From contig NZ_CP073745.1 of NCBI RefSeq assembly GCF_024397975.1, positions 183,501 to 247,500 on the forward strand: a DNA stretch of 64,000 bases. The letters run 5' to 3'. Source of the DNA: Bacterioplanoides sp. SCSIO 12839. Lineage in GTDB: Bacteria; Pseudomonadota; Gammaproteobacteria; Pseudomonadales; Oceanobacteraceae. Of the stretch, positions 55,755 through 64,000 are shown piece after piece (position 1 is the first letter of the stretch; each line of letters starts with the position of its first letter). The notes under the pieces are model-generated. The model was not told where the DNA came from. It ran no database searches and was given only the letters and a program-made list of their open reading frames with translations. Both the position numbers and the translations under genes were made by a program.

Positions 55755-56177
55755 TTAAAACGGTCGCACGACCACCATGATGACAATAAAGATCAGCAAA
55801 AAGACCGGCGCTTCATTAAACCAGCGATAAAACACATGAGAGCGTTGGTTGGCATCATCGCGGAATACTTTCACCAGATGGCCACAATAAAAATGGTAAG
55901 CCACTAATAACACCACCGCCGTGAGTTTGGCGTGCATCCAGCCACTGGAAAAATAATACGATGGATTAAAACTCAGCAGCCAGGCACCTAATGCAATCAC
56001 CACCACCATCGAGGGCGTCATAATGCCGCGATACAGTTTGCGTTCCATTATTTTAAAGCGCTCTTGCGATGGTTGGTCATCGGCACTGGCGTGATACACA
56101 AACAAACGTGGTAAATAAAAAATAGCGGCAAACCAGGTCACCACCGCAATGATATGAAAGGCTTTCACCCACAACAT
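55755..56177 (-). CDS. hemJ: Protoporphyrinogen IX oxidase HemJ
   Basis: A 140-residue membrane protein with four helices, of the HemJ (UPF0093) type. The conserved histidine (FHIIAVVTWFAAIFYLPRLFVYH, His8) and the MHAKL segment with the key lysine are present. HemJ replaces HemG/HemY in many proteobacteria. It overlaps the ClC gene by one base and lies upstream of hemL, giving a small haem cluster. Confidence 0.93.
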   Translation of the reverse strand: MLWVKAFHIIAVVTWFAAIFYLPRLFVYHASADDQPSQERFKIMERKLYRGIMTPSMVVVIALGAWLLSFNPSYYFSSGWMHAKLTAVVLLVAYHFYCGHLVKVFRDDANQRSHVFYRWFNEAPVFLLIFIVIMVVVRPF

Positions 56178-57910
56178 CAGACATTCTCCGGCTGATAACG
56201 ATAAAAGTGCTCAATCTGTTCCCGTGATACCACGCCAACACAATGTTGAAAGTTGTTATCACGATAAACGGCCAGCCATTGTAATTGACTGCCCTGCATC
56301 AGGTCTAAGGCATCCTGCAAATTCGCTTTCAGGGCAATGTGCCCTAACTCTTCGCGGTCAGCCGGGATGGCAATTAAATCGAGTTCCTGTGGTGAGTCGG
56401 CCATGGCGCGTGCCAGATCTGCGGTAGAAAGCAGCGCTTTTTCATCCTCGATAATCAACCACTCTGGTTTGTCCTGGAGAATCAATGCGGCACTGTCATG
56501 GCTGATATGGCGATTAACACACACGATGTTGCGCGTCATAGCCTGAGCCACCCAGGTATTGCGCAACATTTGTTGTACCGGAGACGGTGTTTGCATTAAC
56601 GGATTTTTGCTCAGCAGAACCTGAAATACCGAAGGCAGGTTAAAGATTTCGCTGACCACCAGGCTGGCAATCACAATGGCTAACATTCCCGGCATAATAA
56701 TATTGTGATTGGCGGTCAGTTCTAACATGGCAACCAATGCCGCCAGTGGCGCTCTGAGTGTGGCCCCCATCATGGCGCACATGCCCAACATGGCGTAAAA
56801 GCCAACCGACACCGGGTATTCGGGCAACCACCAGGCTGATAATTGCCCGAGTATTCCGCCTAATGCTGCACCAACAAATAAACTCGGACCAATGAGCCCT
56901 CCCGGAAAGCCGGTTGCTGCTGCCCAGGCAGCTAGCAAGAGTTTTCCCACCATTAATGCAAATAACGTGAGTACCACAACCTTCCCGGCTAAAGCATCGT
57001 TGACCGTGTCATAACCAATGCCCAGCAATTGCGGCAGCCACAGACTGGCAATGGCAGTGGTGCTGGTTAATCCGCCCCATTTAATCCACAAAGGCAGGTG
57101 GTTAATTTTCTGGAACAATTTGACCGAGTAAATAAAGGCGGTTGCCGTAAGTCCGGCCATTAGGCCCAGCGCCAGAATATAAGGGATTTCCAGCAGCGAC
57201 TTCATATCGAACGCCGGAATTACAAATGCAGTTTCTGCACCGAATACCGCTTCACTAACAATGGCTCCGGTAACTGAGGCGAGAATGATGGGAATAAATC
57301 CACGGATGCTGTATTCCAGTAAGACAACCTCCATCGCAAAAATCACCCCGGCCATAGGAGTGTTAAAAGAGGCGGAAATTGCGCTGGCAACACCACACCC
57401 GGCGAGAATTCGTAACCGATGATGTGCCAGATGAAAATGCTGCCCAATCTGGCTGGCGGTACCCGCTCCCAAATGTACAGCAGGGCCTTCCCGGCCGACG
57501 CTATGGCCACTGACCAGAGCGATAGCTGCAGCTACCCATTGCAACAATAGGTTGGGTAAGGGCATATAGCCCTGGTGGCGCTCCATTCGCAGCAATACAT
57601 GACCAACACCCAAAGACCGTAGCTCTTTTGATAGCGGATGAAAAATTGCAATCAGCAGAGCGCCGCCAGCCAGCAGCAGAGCCACTCGGAGAAAAGGCGC
57701 CAGTGCTTCGTAATCTTCTTCGTTGGCCATCGGCAGAAATTCAACCAGTGGGATTTCGATGGCAAAGCGGAACAGGGTGATCACCCCGGCACTGGCGAGG
57801 CCAACCAGTAAGGCCAATAACGCCAGACCAATTTGGTTGTTCGACAGGGTGACATGGGTCAGCCAATGTTCTTGTAAACGTTGATGCAGCCGCTGTTTGA
57901 GGGATGTCAC
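56177..57910 (-). CDS. ClC family channel/antiporter with CBS domains
   Basis: 577 residues: a ClC membrane core (about 25-440) with the GREGP motif (139-143, Glu141 at the gating position) and GGLIGPS near 335-345, then a C-terminal CBS pair (about 450-575). The first anion motif, normally GSGIP, reads GVGHV (101-105), so the selectivity serine is missing and its ion preference may differ from chloride. Start GTG at 57910. Its end overlaps hemJ by one base. Confidence 0.92.
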   Translation of the reverse strand: MTSLKQRLHQRLQEHWLTHVTLSNNQIGLALLALLVGLASAGVITLFRFAIEIPLVEFLPMANEEDYEALAPFLRVALLLAGGALLIAIFHPLSKELRSLGVGHVLLRMERHQGYMPLPNLLLQWVAAAIALVSGHSVGREGPAVHLGAGTASQIGQHFHLAHHRLRILAGCGVASAISASFNTPMAGVIFAMEVVLLEYSIRGFIPIILASVTGAIVSEAVFGAETAFVIPAFDMKSLLEIPYILALGLMAGLTATAFIYSVKLFQKINHLPLWIKWGGLTSTTAIASLWLPQLLGIGYDTVNDALAGKVVVLTLFALMVGKLLLAAWAAATGFPGGLIGPSLFVGAALGGILGQLSAWWLPEYPVSVGFYAMLGMCAMMGATLRAPLAALVAMLELTANHNIIMPGMLAIVIASLVVSEIFNLPSVFQVLLSKNPLMQTPSPVQQMLRNTWVAQAMTRNIVCVNRHISHDSAALILQDKPEWLIIEDEKALLSTADLARAMADSPQELDLIAIPADREELGHIALKANLQDALDLMQGSQLQWLAVYRDNNFQHCVGVVSREQIEHFYRYQPENV

Positions 57911-58048
57911 GGGTTATCCATTACTCATCAAAAGTTGATCCAATACGTAATCCTGAGGATGGCGGGTGTCAGGTGATTCAAGAATCAGTATTATAAGCGT
58001 CTTTTTACGATTGCATAACGGTTCAGAGACTACACGAGAGGCAGCACT

Positions 58049-59095
58049 GTGATTAAAGTTGGTATTGTTGGCGGCACGGGTTATACCGGAGTCGAACTGC
58101 TCAGAATTCTGGTTAACCACCCAAACGTTGAACTCAGCGTGATTACCTCTCGTAGTGAAGAGGGTGTTCCGGTGGCGGATATGTTTCCGAATCTGCGCGG
58201 CCATACCGATTTACGCTTTTCTGTCCCGAGTGCAGAAGCACTGGGTGCCTGTGACGTAGTGTTTTTTGCCACGCCTCACGGTGTCGCTCATGCTCTGGCA
58301 GAAGAAGTATTAAATGCCGGGGCAAAAGTGATCGATCTGTCGGCGGATTTCCGTCTGCAAGACGCGGTTGAATGGGAGAAGTGGTACAACCAGCCACATG
58401 GTGCAGTGAGCTTATTGCCAGAAGCCGTGTACGGCTTACCGGAAGTGAACCGTGAGCAAATTAAACAAGCACGACTGATTGCGGTACCGGGTTGTTACCC
58501 AACTTCGGTTCAGCTGGGCCTGATCCCGCTGTTGGAAAAAGGCCTGCTGCCGAAACAAACCCTCATTGCCGATTGCAAATCCGGTGTCAGCGGCGCGGGG
58601 CGTGGTGCCAAAGTGGGTTCGCTGCTGTGTGAAACGTCAGAATCCATGATGGCGTATGCCGTGCCTGGCCATCGTCACCTGCCGGAAATTAAGCAAGGCT
58701 TAACCCGCGCCGCCGGTGAACCAGTCGATTTGACCTTTGTTCCGCATTTAACTCCGATGATCCGCGGAATTCATTCTACACTGTATGCGCAAGCACCTGA
58801 CTTAACTGACAATTTATCAGGTCAAACATTACAACAGCTGTTTGAAGCACGTTATGCCAACGAGCCGTTTGTGGACGTGATGCCTGAGGGAAGCCACCCA
58901 GCGACTCGCAGCGTAAAAGGCAGCAATATGTGCCGTTTATCGGTTCATCATAATGCCGACACTGGCCAGATTGTGGTGTTATCGGTGATCGATAATCTGG
59001 TGAAAGGTGCTTCCGGCCAGGCGGTTCAGAATATGAACATCATGTTTGGCCTGGAAGAAGATGCCGGCCTGAAACAGGTTGCGCTTCTTCCCTGA
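58049..59095 (+). CDS. argC: N-acetyl-gamma-glutamyl-phosphate reductase
   Basis: ArgC reduces N-acetylglutamyl phosphate in arginine synthesis. 348 residues with NADP loop [14 protein letters not shown] (about 8-21), catalytic Cys149 in PGCYPT and the histidine of GHRHLPEI. Start GTG at 58049 behind GAGAGG. It is divergent from the ClC gene and heads a run of + strand genes. Confidence 0.97.
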   Translation: MIKVGIVGGTGYTGVELLRILVNHPNVELSVITSRSEEGVPVADMFPNLRGHTDLRFSVPSAEALGACDVVFFATPHGVAHALAEEVLNAGAKVIDLSADFRLQDAVEWEKWYNQPHGAVSLLPEAVYGLPEVNREQIKQARLIAVPGCYPTSVQLGLIPLLEKGLLPKQTLIADCKSGVSGAGRGAKVGSLLCETSESMMAYAVPGHRHLPEIKQGLTRAAGEPVDLTFVPHLTPMIRGIHSTLYAQAPDLTDNLSGQTLQQLFEARYANEPFVDVMPEGSHPATRSVKGSNMCRLSVHHNADTGQIVVLSVIDNLVKGASGQAVQNMNIMFGLEEDAGLKQVALLP

Positions 59096-59128
59096 TTTCA
59101 GCAATTACGAGTAAAAAAGGAACCTCAA

Positions 59129-59872
59129 ATGGCAGTGGTTAAAGGCAGCCAGCAGGATCAGTTAGTAATCCGACATTACAAACCCTGGCAGCGTTTTCGT
59201 CAGTGGCTGTATACCCTGATTCTGTTACTGGCCATTGGTGCTGGTGGTTATTTCGCCGGTATATACAACAGTGCGGCCAGCATCAAAGAGCTGACGTCGT
59301 TGCGCCAGGCGTTGGAGACAGAGCTACTGGGGAGTGAGCATGAAATTACTCGTTTAACCCAGCGTGTTGGAGTGCTGGAAAAAGGCGGAGAAGTTGATCG
59401 CAAAGCCACTGAGGGTATTCGCCAGACTGTCAAAGAGCTGAAAGCCCATATCTCGACATTGGAAGAAGAGGTTGCGTTTTATAAAGGCATTATGGCGCCG
59501 AGTGCTAACGATAAGGGCCTGAGAATCAGCAAGATTACGATTACCCCAGGCGAGCAAGCGGGGCAGTTTAACTATTCCATTATGCTGACCCAGGTCGCGG
59601 ACAACAGCAGTTATATCGCCGGTTTGGCGGCGGTGAACTTTGTTGGCCAGCAGGGTAGTGAAAAAGTCATTCTGCCTCTGCGTGATCTGGACAAGGGTAT
59701 CACTGATCTTGGGGTGAAATTCCGCTTCCGTTACTTCCAGGAAGTCAAAGGCACACTGACCTTACCCCCACAATTTAATCCTGAGCAGGTTCAGGTGGTA
59801 TTACAGTCCACCGGTAATAAAGCTCAGCGCGTAGAAGAATCCATCGAATGGCCCGAAACAGGAGAGGCATAA
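59129..59872 (+). CDS. DUF6776-like membrane-anchored coiled-coil protein
   Basis: 247 residues: short basic cytoplasmic N-terminus, one membrane helix (about 27-46: LYTLILLLAIGAGGYFAGIY), a coiled coil (about 52-118) and a C-terminal beta-rich domain (about 130-235). This architecture, placed between argC and a bactofilin gene, matches the DUF6776 family of gammaproteobacteria. Function unknown; the link to bactofilin suggests cell-envelope work. Confidence 0.82.
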   Translation: MAVVKGSQQDQLVIRHYKPWQRFRQWLYTLILLLAIGAGGYFAGIYNSAASIKELTSLRQALETELLGSEHEITRLTQRVGVLEKGGEVDRKATEGIRQTVKELKAHISTLEEEVAFYKGIMAPSANDKGLRISKITITPGEQAGQFNYSIMLTQVADNSSYIAGLAAVNFVGQQGSEKVILPLRDLDKGITDLGVKFRFRYFQEVKGTLTLPPQFNPEQVQVVLQSTGNKAQRVEESIEWPETGEA

Positions 59873-59875
59873 TTC

Positions 59876-60301
59876 ATGTTCAGCAGTAAAGATAAGGGTG
59901 CCAGCACCCACTATGACACCCTGATTTCTGCCAAAACCGAAATTGTTGGTGACGTGAAGTTCACCGGTGGCCTGCACGTTGATGGCCTGATCAAAGGCAA
60001 TCTGCTGGCGGATGCTGGCAGCGATGCAGTGGTTCGTATCAGTGATAAAGGCCGGGTCGAAGGTCAGATTAACGCGCCGAATGTCATCATTAACGGCAAT
60101 GTTGTGGGTGATGTACACGCCGGAAAATACATCGAGCTGGCGAAGAAGGCTCAGGTGAACGGTGATGTGTATTATCAGGCGATGGAGATGGTACTGGGTG
60201 CTCAGGTGAACGGTAAGCTGAACCATCAGGTAAAAGGCAGTCAGCCGAAAAAAGCGGTCGAGATCGCTAAAGAACAGTCTGGTGCAGATGTAAGCAACTA
60301 A
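59876..60301 (+). CDS. Bactofilin-type polymer-forming protein
   Basis: 141 residues with the bactofilin beta-helix (about 15-115): repeated hydrophobic turns such as GDVKFTGGLHVDGLIKGNLLA, ISDKGRVEGQINAPNVIINGNVVGDV and LAKKAQVNGDVYYQAMEM. Bactofilins form nucleotide-free filaments that scaffold envelope enzymes. It follows the DUF6776 gene by three bases. Peptidases of the M23 type are frequent partners; one lies 3 kb downstream at 62552. Confidence 0.93.
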   Translation: MFSSKDKGASTHYDTLISAKTEIVGDVKFTGGLHVDGLIKGNLLADAGSDAVVRISDKGRVEGQINAPNVIINGNVVGDVHAGKYIELAKKAQVNGDVYYQAMEMVLGAQVNGKLNHQVKGSQPKKAVEIAKEQSGADVSN

Positions 60302-60369
60302 TAAAGTTGACTGAAATACTCGGGTAAGCCGATAATTTCCAATCAGATCCGTAAAATCCTGGAGCATCC

Positions 60370-60717
60370 ATGAGCGCCGTGCAACAAGCCAACCCATTTG
60401 ACCTGAGTTCTGCTGCGGAAGAAAAAATCCGTGAGCTGCTGCTGGAAGAAGCAGACGATGAGCTGTGTCTGCGGGTCTTTGTTACCGGTGGTGGTTGCTC
60501 CGGATTTCAGTATGGCTTCACCTTTGATGATGAAAAAGCAGAAGATGATTATTTCGTGAACGCCGACGGTGTTCGTGTATTAGTCGATTCTCTCAGCTAC
60601 GGATATCTGGTAGGGTCTGTACTTGACTATAAAGAAGGTTTGGAAGGCTCACGGTTTACCGTTGATAACCCTTCCGCTACATCCACTTGCGGCTGTGGTT
60701 CTTCATTCTCCATCTGA
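60370..60717 (+). CDS. erpA: Iron-sulfur cluster insertion protein ErpA
   Basis: A-type Fe-S carrier needed for apoprotein maturation, including enzymes of isoprenoid synthesis. 115 residues with the three ligand cysteines C43, C107 and C109 ([13 protein letters not shown] and CGCGSSFSI). GGAG lies upstream of the ATG. Confidence 0.96.
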   Translation: MSAVQQANPFDLSSAAEEKIRELLLEEADDELCLRVFVTGGGCSGFQYGFTFDDEKAEDDYFVNADGVRVLVDSLSYGYLVGSVLDYKEGLEGSRFTVDNPSATSTCGCGSSFSI

Positions 60718-60733
60718 TGCCGGGAGTCGTGTT

Positions 60734-61291
60734 ATGACCATCAAACATTTTGTTATTCGTTCGTCTCTGACGCGACTGCTTACTCCTGTTTTGTCTGTTT
60801 CTTTATTTCTGTCGGCAGCGGTTGCGGCTGAGCCTAGTGCTGATACTGATACTGGCACCGAGATGCAGAAAAAAGAAATGATGAAAGGCAAAGTGCCGAT
60901 GCTGCAAACCGCAGCGCCACAAAAAGCCACGCCACAAAAACTTCAGGCACTGGTTCAGCTGCACACCGCTGATGAGCTGCGTTCTTTATTGTCACGCGCC
61001 GAACAAATTGCCAATGGCAAAGCCGAATACAGCACCGCAGACCCAATTGCACTGGTGTTGCATGGCTCTGAAATTGAAATCTTCAAACGCAGCAACTACC
61101 GCGACAACAAAGAGCTGGTGGATCTGGCCGCACGCTTAGATGCGTTTAACGTCGTGGATTTGAAAGTCTGCACTCGCTGGATGGGTGAGCACAATCTGGA
61201 TGAAGGTGATTTACCGCCTTTCCTGGAAGCCGTCCCGTTTGGTGGTGATGAAGTGATTCGCTTAGATAGCGAAGGTTATGCTTACTTCTAA
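60734..61291 (+). CDS. Secreted DsrE-like protein
   Basis: 185 residues with a signal peptide (FLSAAVAA, about 21-29), followed by a low-complexity linker and a C-terminal DsrE/DsrF-like domain (about 75-185: DPIALVLHGSEIEIFKRSN, VVDLKVCTRWMGEHNLDEGDLPPFLEAVPFGGDEVIRL, Cys and conserved polar loops). I choose ATG 60734 (MTIKHFVIRSSL), since it gives the signal peptide. Copy 2 of the dispersed element lies directly behind its stop. Related to sulfur-relay proteins, but function here is unknown. Confidence 0.7.
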   Translation: MTIKHFVIRSSLTRLLTPVLSVSLFLSAAVAAEPSADTDTGTEMQKKEMMKGKVPMLQTAAPQKATPQKLQALVQLHTADELRSLLSRAEQIANGKAEYSTADPIALVLHGSEIEIFKRSNYRDNKELVDLAARLDAFNVVDLKVCTRWMGEHNLDEGDLPPFLEAVPFGGDEVIRLDSEGYAYF

Positions 61292-61311
61292 CCCTCTCCT
61301 GATTTTTCTGA

Positions 61312-61422
61312 CATAGCTGGTACACGACGTTTTCTAAAGCAGCAACAGGATGTTGCGACCGCCCGGCAGGCACATGGATGTGCCTTCGGGGCGGCGGCTG
61401 AAAATGTCGTGTGCCAGCTATG
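61312..61422 (+). repeat. Dispersed structured RNA-like element, copy 2
   Basis: 111 bp between the DsrE-like gene (+) and anmK (-). The outer stem pairs 61312-61334 with 61400-61422 (23 bp, two G-U pairs on the + strand). Core 61335-61399: hairpin 1, GCAAC-AGGAT-GTTGC (61342-61356), and hairpin 2, GGCACAT-GG-ATGTGCC (61369-61384), enclosed by GCCC/GGGC (61361-61364/61389-61392). ACATGGATGT matches the RsmA/CsrA-type consensus A/UCANGGANGU/A. The DNA-level inverted repeat could also act as a terminator for the converging genes, but no T-run follows. Confidence 0.85.
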
Positions 61423-61427
61423 GTTAT

Positions 61428-62555
61428 CTAAGCTGGATAAATCCCACCCAAGATTCGAAAGCCCTGTGCGCCCGTCACCTTAGGTGCATTCCCCGGTAGC
61501 TGGTTCAGAGTACGATACGCCAGCCAGGCAAATGCCATCGCTTCCATCCAGTCCGGATCAATACCTGCCACGGCACTGCTATCAATGGTGTGACCCGGCA
61601 AAGCTGCGCGGATACGTTGCATTAAATCCGGGTTATGCACGCCACCACCACAGACCAGAATGTCGCCATCAGCATGACCAAAACGACGCACGGCATCAGC
61701 AATCGTATTGGCCGTTAGCTGGGATAAGGTAGCAAGCACATCTTCAGGGTGATAATGACCTTCATGATGGTTGCCTGTATTGATGGCCAGGTGGTCCAGA
61801 TTAAATAGCTCTCGGCCAGTGCTCTTAGGTGGCGGCTGCTGCAGGTAAGTATGAATCTCACCTTGCTGCTGCCATTGCTCCAGCAGGGCAGGGATAACCG
61901 CTCCGGTGGCGGCACGTTCGCCGTTAAAGTCCTGTGGTTGTTGCCACTGTAACTGGCACCACTCATCCATCAGGGCATTACCGGGGCCGCAATCGAACCC
62001 AGCCAGTTGCTCACCCAGAACGGTCAGGTTGGCGATGCCACCAATATTAAGAACCATGCGTGGTGATGCTGAATCTGAAAGACATTCCTGATGAAACGCC
62101 GGAACCAGTGGTGCGCCCTGACCACCCGCAGCAATATCCCGCCGGCGGAAATCGGCAATGCAGCAAATGCCGCTGTGTTCAGCAATCCAGCTTGGGTCAC
62201 CGACCTGCCAGCTGAAACCTTCTTCCAGCTTCTGTTGGCGTAAGGCTTTGTGGCGCAAGGTGTGTCCATGGCTGCCGATGGCACAAATATCAGCGGGCTG
62301 TTTGCCGGCTTCAGCCAGCAGCTGATTGACGGCTTGTACACTGATTTTAGCGATCGCCCTGTCGAGCAATGCCAGTTCCTCAACACTTGCTTGTGCGGTG
62401 ATGGCCAGTTCACGTAATTGGTTTGAGAAAGCGGGTTCATAATCAAGCCCGATGGCATGAATCAGTCTGGCGGGTTGATGGGGTAAACACTCAACCAGTG
62501 CGGCATCCATGCCATCAGCACTGGTGCCCGACATCAGGCCAATAAACAAGCTCAC
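61428..62555 (-). CDS. anmK: Anhydro-N-acetylmuramic acid kinase
   Basis: AnmK phosphorylates 1,6-anhydroMurNAc during cell-wall recycling. 375 residues with the nucleotide loop GLMSGTSADGMDAALVE (about 6-22) and the ASKHA-type motifs GNALMDEW and CGGGVHNPDLM. It overlaps the M23 peptidase gene by four bases, so lysis and recycling enzymes are co-expressed. Confidence 0.96.
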   Translation of the reverse strand: MSLFIGLMSGTSADGMDAALVECLPHQPARLIHAIGLDYEPAFSNQLRELAITAQASVEELALLDRAIAKISVQAVNQLLAEAGKQPADICAIGSHGHTLRHKALRQQKLEEGFSWQVGDPSWIAEHSGICCIADFRRRDIAAGGQGAPLVPAFHQECLSDSASPRMVLNIGGIANLTVLGEQLAGFDCGPGNALMDEWCQLQWQQPQDFNGERAATGAVIPALLEQWQQQGEIHTYLQQPPPKSTGRELFNLDHLAINTGNHHEGHYHPEDVLATLSQLTANTIADAVRRFGHADGDILVCGGGVHNPDLMQRIRAALPGHTIDSSAVAGIDPDWMEAMAFAWLAYRTLNQLPGNAPKVTGAQGFRILGGIYPA

Positions 62556-63880
62556 TGACTGTCTCCGCGTGCTGCCAAAGAGGCCTGCTTCGCCTGCTGC
62601 TCAGCATGGCTTTCAAGCCATTCCACCAGATTAGCCGACTGCTTCAGGAAGTCCGCTTTTTGTTTTTTCGAGATAGATTGTGCCTGGGGCAGTTTGATTC
62701 GCAGAGAATCCCGGTGTACACCATCCACCCGGAATTCATAATGCAGGTGTGGCCCGGTGGCTAATCCGGTGCTGCCAACATAACCAATAATCTGACTTTG
62801 TTTGACCCGGCGACCTTTACGTACACCACGGCCAAATTTACTCAGGTGTGCATACAGAGTCTGATAACGAGCACCATGTTGAATAATCACACAATTACCA
62901 AAACCACCTTTACGTCCGGCAAAGGTTACCTTGCCGTCACCAGCGGCTTTGATGGGGGTGCCTCGTGCCGCAGCGTAGTCGGTGCCTTTGTGGGCGCGAA
63001 TCTTATTTAATACCGGATGTTTACGACGCAGATTAAAGCGTGAGCTGATGCGGGCAAAGTCGATGGGGTTACGCAAAAATTCTTTGCGCATACTCAGGCC
63101 TTTCGGGGTGTAGTAATTGGCGTTGCCTTTGTTGTCTTCATAACGGATGGCGGTCAGTTCGCGGCCACGATTCTCGAAGCGGGCAATCAGAATGTCGCCG
63201 TTACCAATTTTTTCACCATCAAGATAGATCTCTTCGTAAATTAGGCTGAAGGTATCGCCCTGGCGAATATCCAGAGCAAAGTCGATGTCCCAGCCGTAGA
63301 TACCGGCCAATTCAATTAATACCTGCTCGGGTACACCGGCTTTACCGCCGTCATAAAACAGCGAGTTGTTGATCGTCGCGCTGGCAAACCGTGGGCGGTA
63401 GTCGGCATTGCGCTCAACCAGTTCGTATTGCAGTTTGCCTTGGGCATCACGCACCAGGCTGTGGCGGGCGAGTGGAGAGAGCACCATCTCAAACTTCTGA
63501 ATACGGTTGTCGCCAGAGCTTACCCAGCGCAGCTTTTGTTTGGGTTGCAGGCGTAACGCTTGTTTCGGCGCGGCAGCAGCAATTTCCAGTACGTCTACCG
63601 CACTCAGCTTAAAACGGTCAAATAGTAGAGACAGGTTTTCACCCGGGCGTACTTCGGCTTCGGACCAGACTTCCTGAGGTTTAGGAGCGACTTCCGGTTT
63701 TTTCTCCGGTATATCGATCACAATTCGGGTTTGTTGCTGGTGAGATGTCTGGGAGTGTTCCTGATCGTGTTGTGGTGAATCGCTGGGCCAGAAAACCACA
63801 AACAACACTAATAGAAATAAGCCCAATGCCCCGGCAAGGTGGCTTATCGGGAAATACTGCAAACGTCCGGGCAGAGCCAT
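62552..63880 (-). CDS. M23 family peptidoglycan endopeptidase (MepM-like)
   Basis: 442 residues: one membrane anchor (about 14-32), a periplasmic linker, an OapA/LysM-like region (about 75-125), a middle domain, then the LytM/M23 zinc peptidase domain (about 305-400) with HKGTDYAA and GPHLHYEF, i.e. both the HxxxD and HxH zinc ligands. It cuts peptide crosslinks to allow wall growth. Start ATG at 63880. The 120 bp beyond it to the window end show no gene on either strand. Confidence 0.94.
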   Translation of the reverse strand: MALPGRLQYFPISHLAGALGLFLLVLFVVFWPSDSPQHDQEHSQTSHQQQTRIVIDIPEKKPEVAPKPQEVWSEAEVRPGENLSLLFDRFKLSAVDVLEIAAAAPKQALRLQPKQKLRWVSSGDNRIQKFEMVLSPLARHSLVRDAQGKLQYELVERNADYRPRFASATINNSLFYDGGKAGVPEQVLIELAGIYGWDIDFALDIRQGDTFSLIYEEIYLDGEKIGNGDILIARFENRGRELTAIRYEDNKGNANYYTPKGLSMRKEFLRNPIDFARISSRFNLRRKHPVLNKIRAHKGTDYAAARGTPIKAAGDGKVTFAGRKGGFGNCVIIQHGARYQTLYAHLSKFGRGVRKGRRVKQSQIIGYVGSTGLATGPHLHYEFRVDGVHRDSLRIKLPQAQSISKKQKADFLKQSANLVEWLESHAEQQAKQASLAARGDSQ

Positions 63881-64000
63881 GTAACTGAATGTCCTTCAAT
63901 ATAATCACGCGGGGCAAGTGTACCCAATGCAAACGGCAATGTCTTATCGCTTACAAAACCATGCGGTTATTGATGTGCTTGCTGTAATCCATAGCCCTTG

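Noticed and set aside
55565..55780. 71-codon plus-strand frame through the structured element
   Set aside because: Codons follow the hairpin arms, and the same element on the other strand at 61312-61422 does not keep an equivalent frame. Better explained as RNA structure.
57914..58204. 96-codon minus-strand frame in the ClC-argC gap
   Set aside because: Mostly antisense to argC and includes its promoter region.

Overview
The window is a contiguous piece of a gammaproteobacterial chromosome, about 50% G+C. I infer a marine Oceanospirillales-like bacterium from the gene set and from neighbourhoods such as argC - DUF6776 - bactofilin - erpA - anmK - M23 peptidase. I see no phage, insertion sequence, CRISPR array, tRNA or rRNA gene.

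Layout. 1-14830 (+): the 3' part of tuf, then the S10, spc and alpha ribosomal-protein operons, with secY, rpmJ and rpoA, ending at a strong terminator. 14846-25216 (-): an HSL-type esterase, a four-gene TRAP transporter that includes the rare TatT component, a 1243-residue PilZ-DUF1631-GGDEF-EAL protein whose two catalytic domains look dead, and a PAS/sigma-54 activator. 25218-28872 (+): a cytochrome bd operon, cydP-cydA-cydB-cydX-ybgE, divergent from that activator. It has a sigma-54 type promoter and a palindromic candidate activator site. 28973-34400: small redox and signalling genes (rhodanese, DUF3365 haem protein, OsmC, K+ channel, DksA-like, GAF, CBS, ComFB) and hemE. 34462-40522 (+): a possible structured RNA leader and a group-2 Mrp Na+/H+ antiporter operon (fused mrpAB, then C-G). 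40606-44975: a pirin / FMN-reductase / two-secreted-protein operon with a divergent LysR regulator. 45043-57910: glnE, mrcB, a DUF2059 protein, a lipoprotein, a chemoreceptor, hemL, hemJ and a ClC channel. 58049-63880: argC, a DUF6776 protein, bactofilin, erpA, a DsrE-like secreted protein, anmK and a cell-wall endopeptidase.

The strongest unexplained signal is a dispersed element present twice, at 55567-55679 (- sense) and 61312-61422 (+ sense). Both copies have a 65-nt core (50 of 65 positions identical) inside a 23-24 bp outer stem whose sequence differs between copies. Four base-pair positions differ by paired, compensating changes, and the G-U pairs of the outer stems fit only one strand. 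This points to a conserved RNA structure. Hairpin loops carry GGA motifs like CsrA/RsmA sites. Each copy lies in sense orientation just downstream of a gene (hemJ; the DsrE-like gene).

Other points of interest are the RNA-like leader before the Mrp operon, the sigma-54 wiring of the cyd operon, the catalytically degenerate c-di-GMP protein, the TatT-TRAP operon and a histidine-rich six-helix chemoreceptor. Product names come from reading the translated proteins and recalling families. No database search was run.
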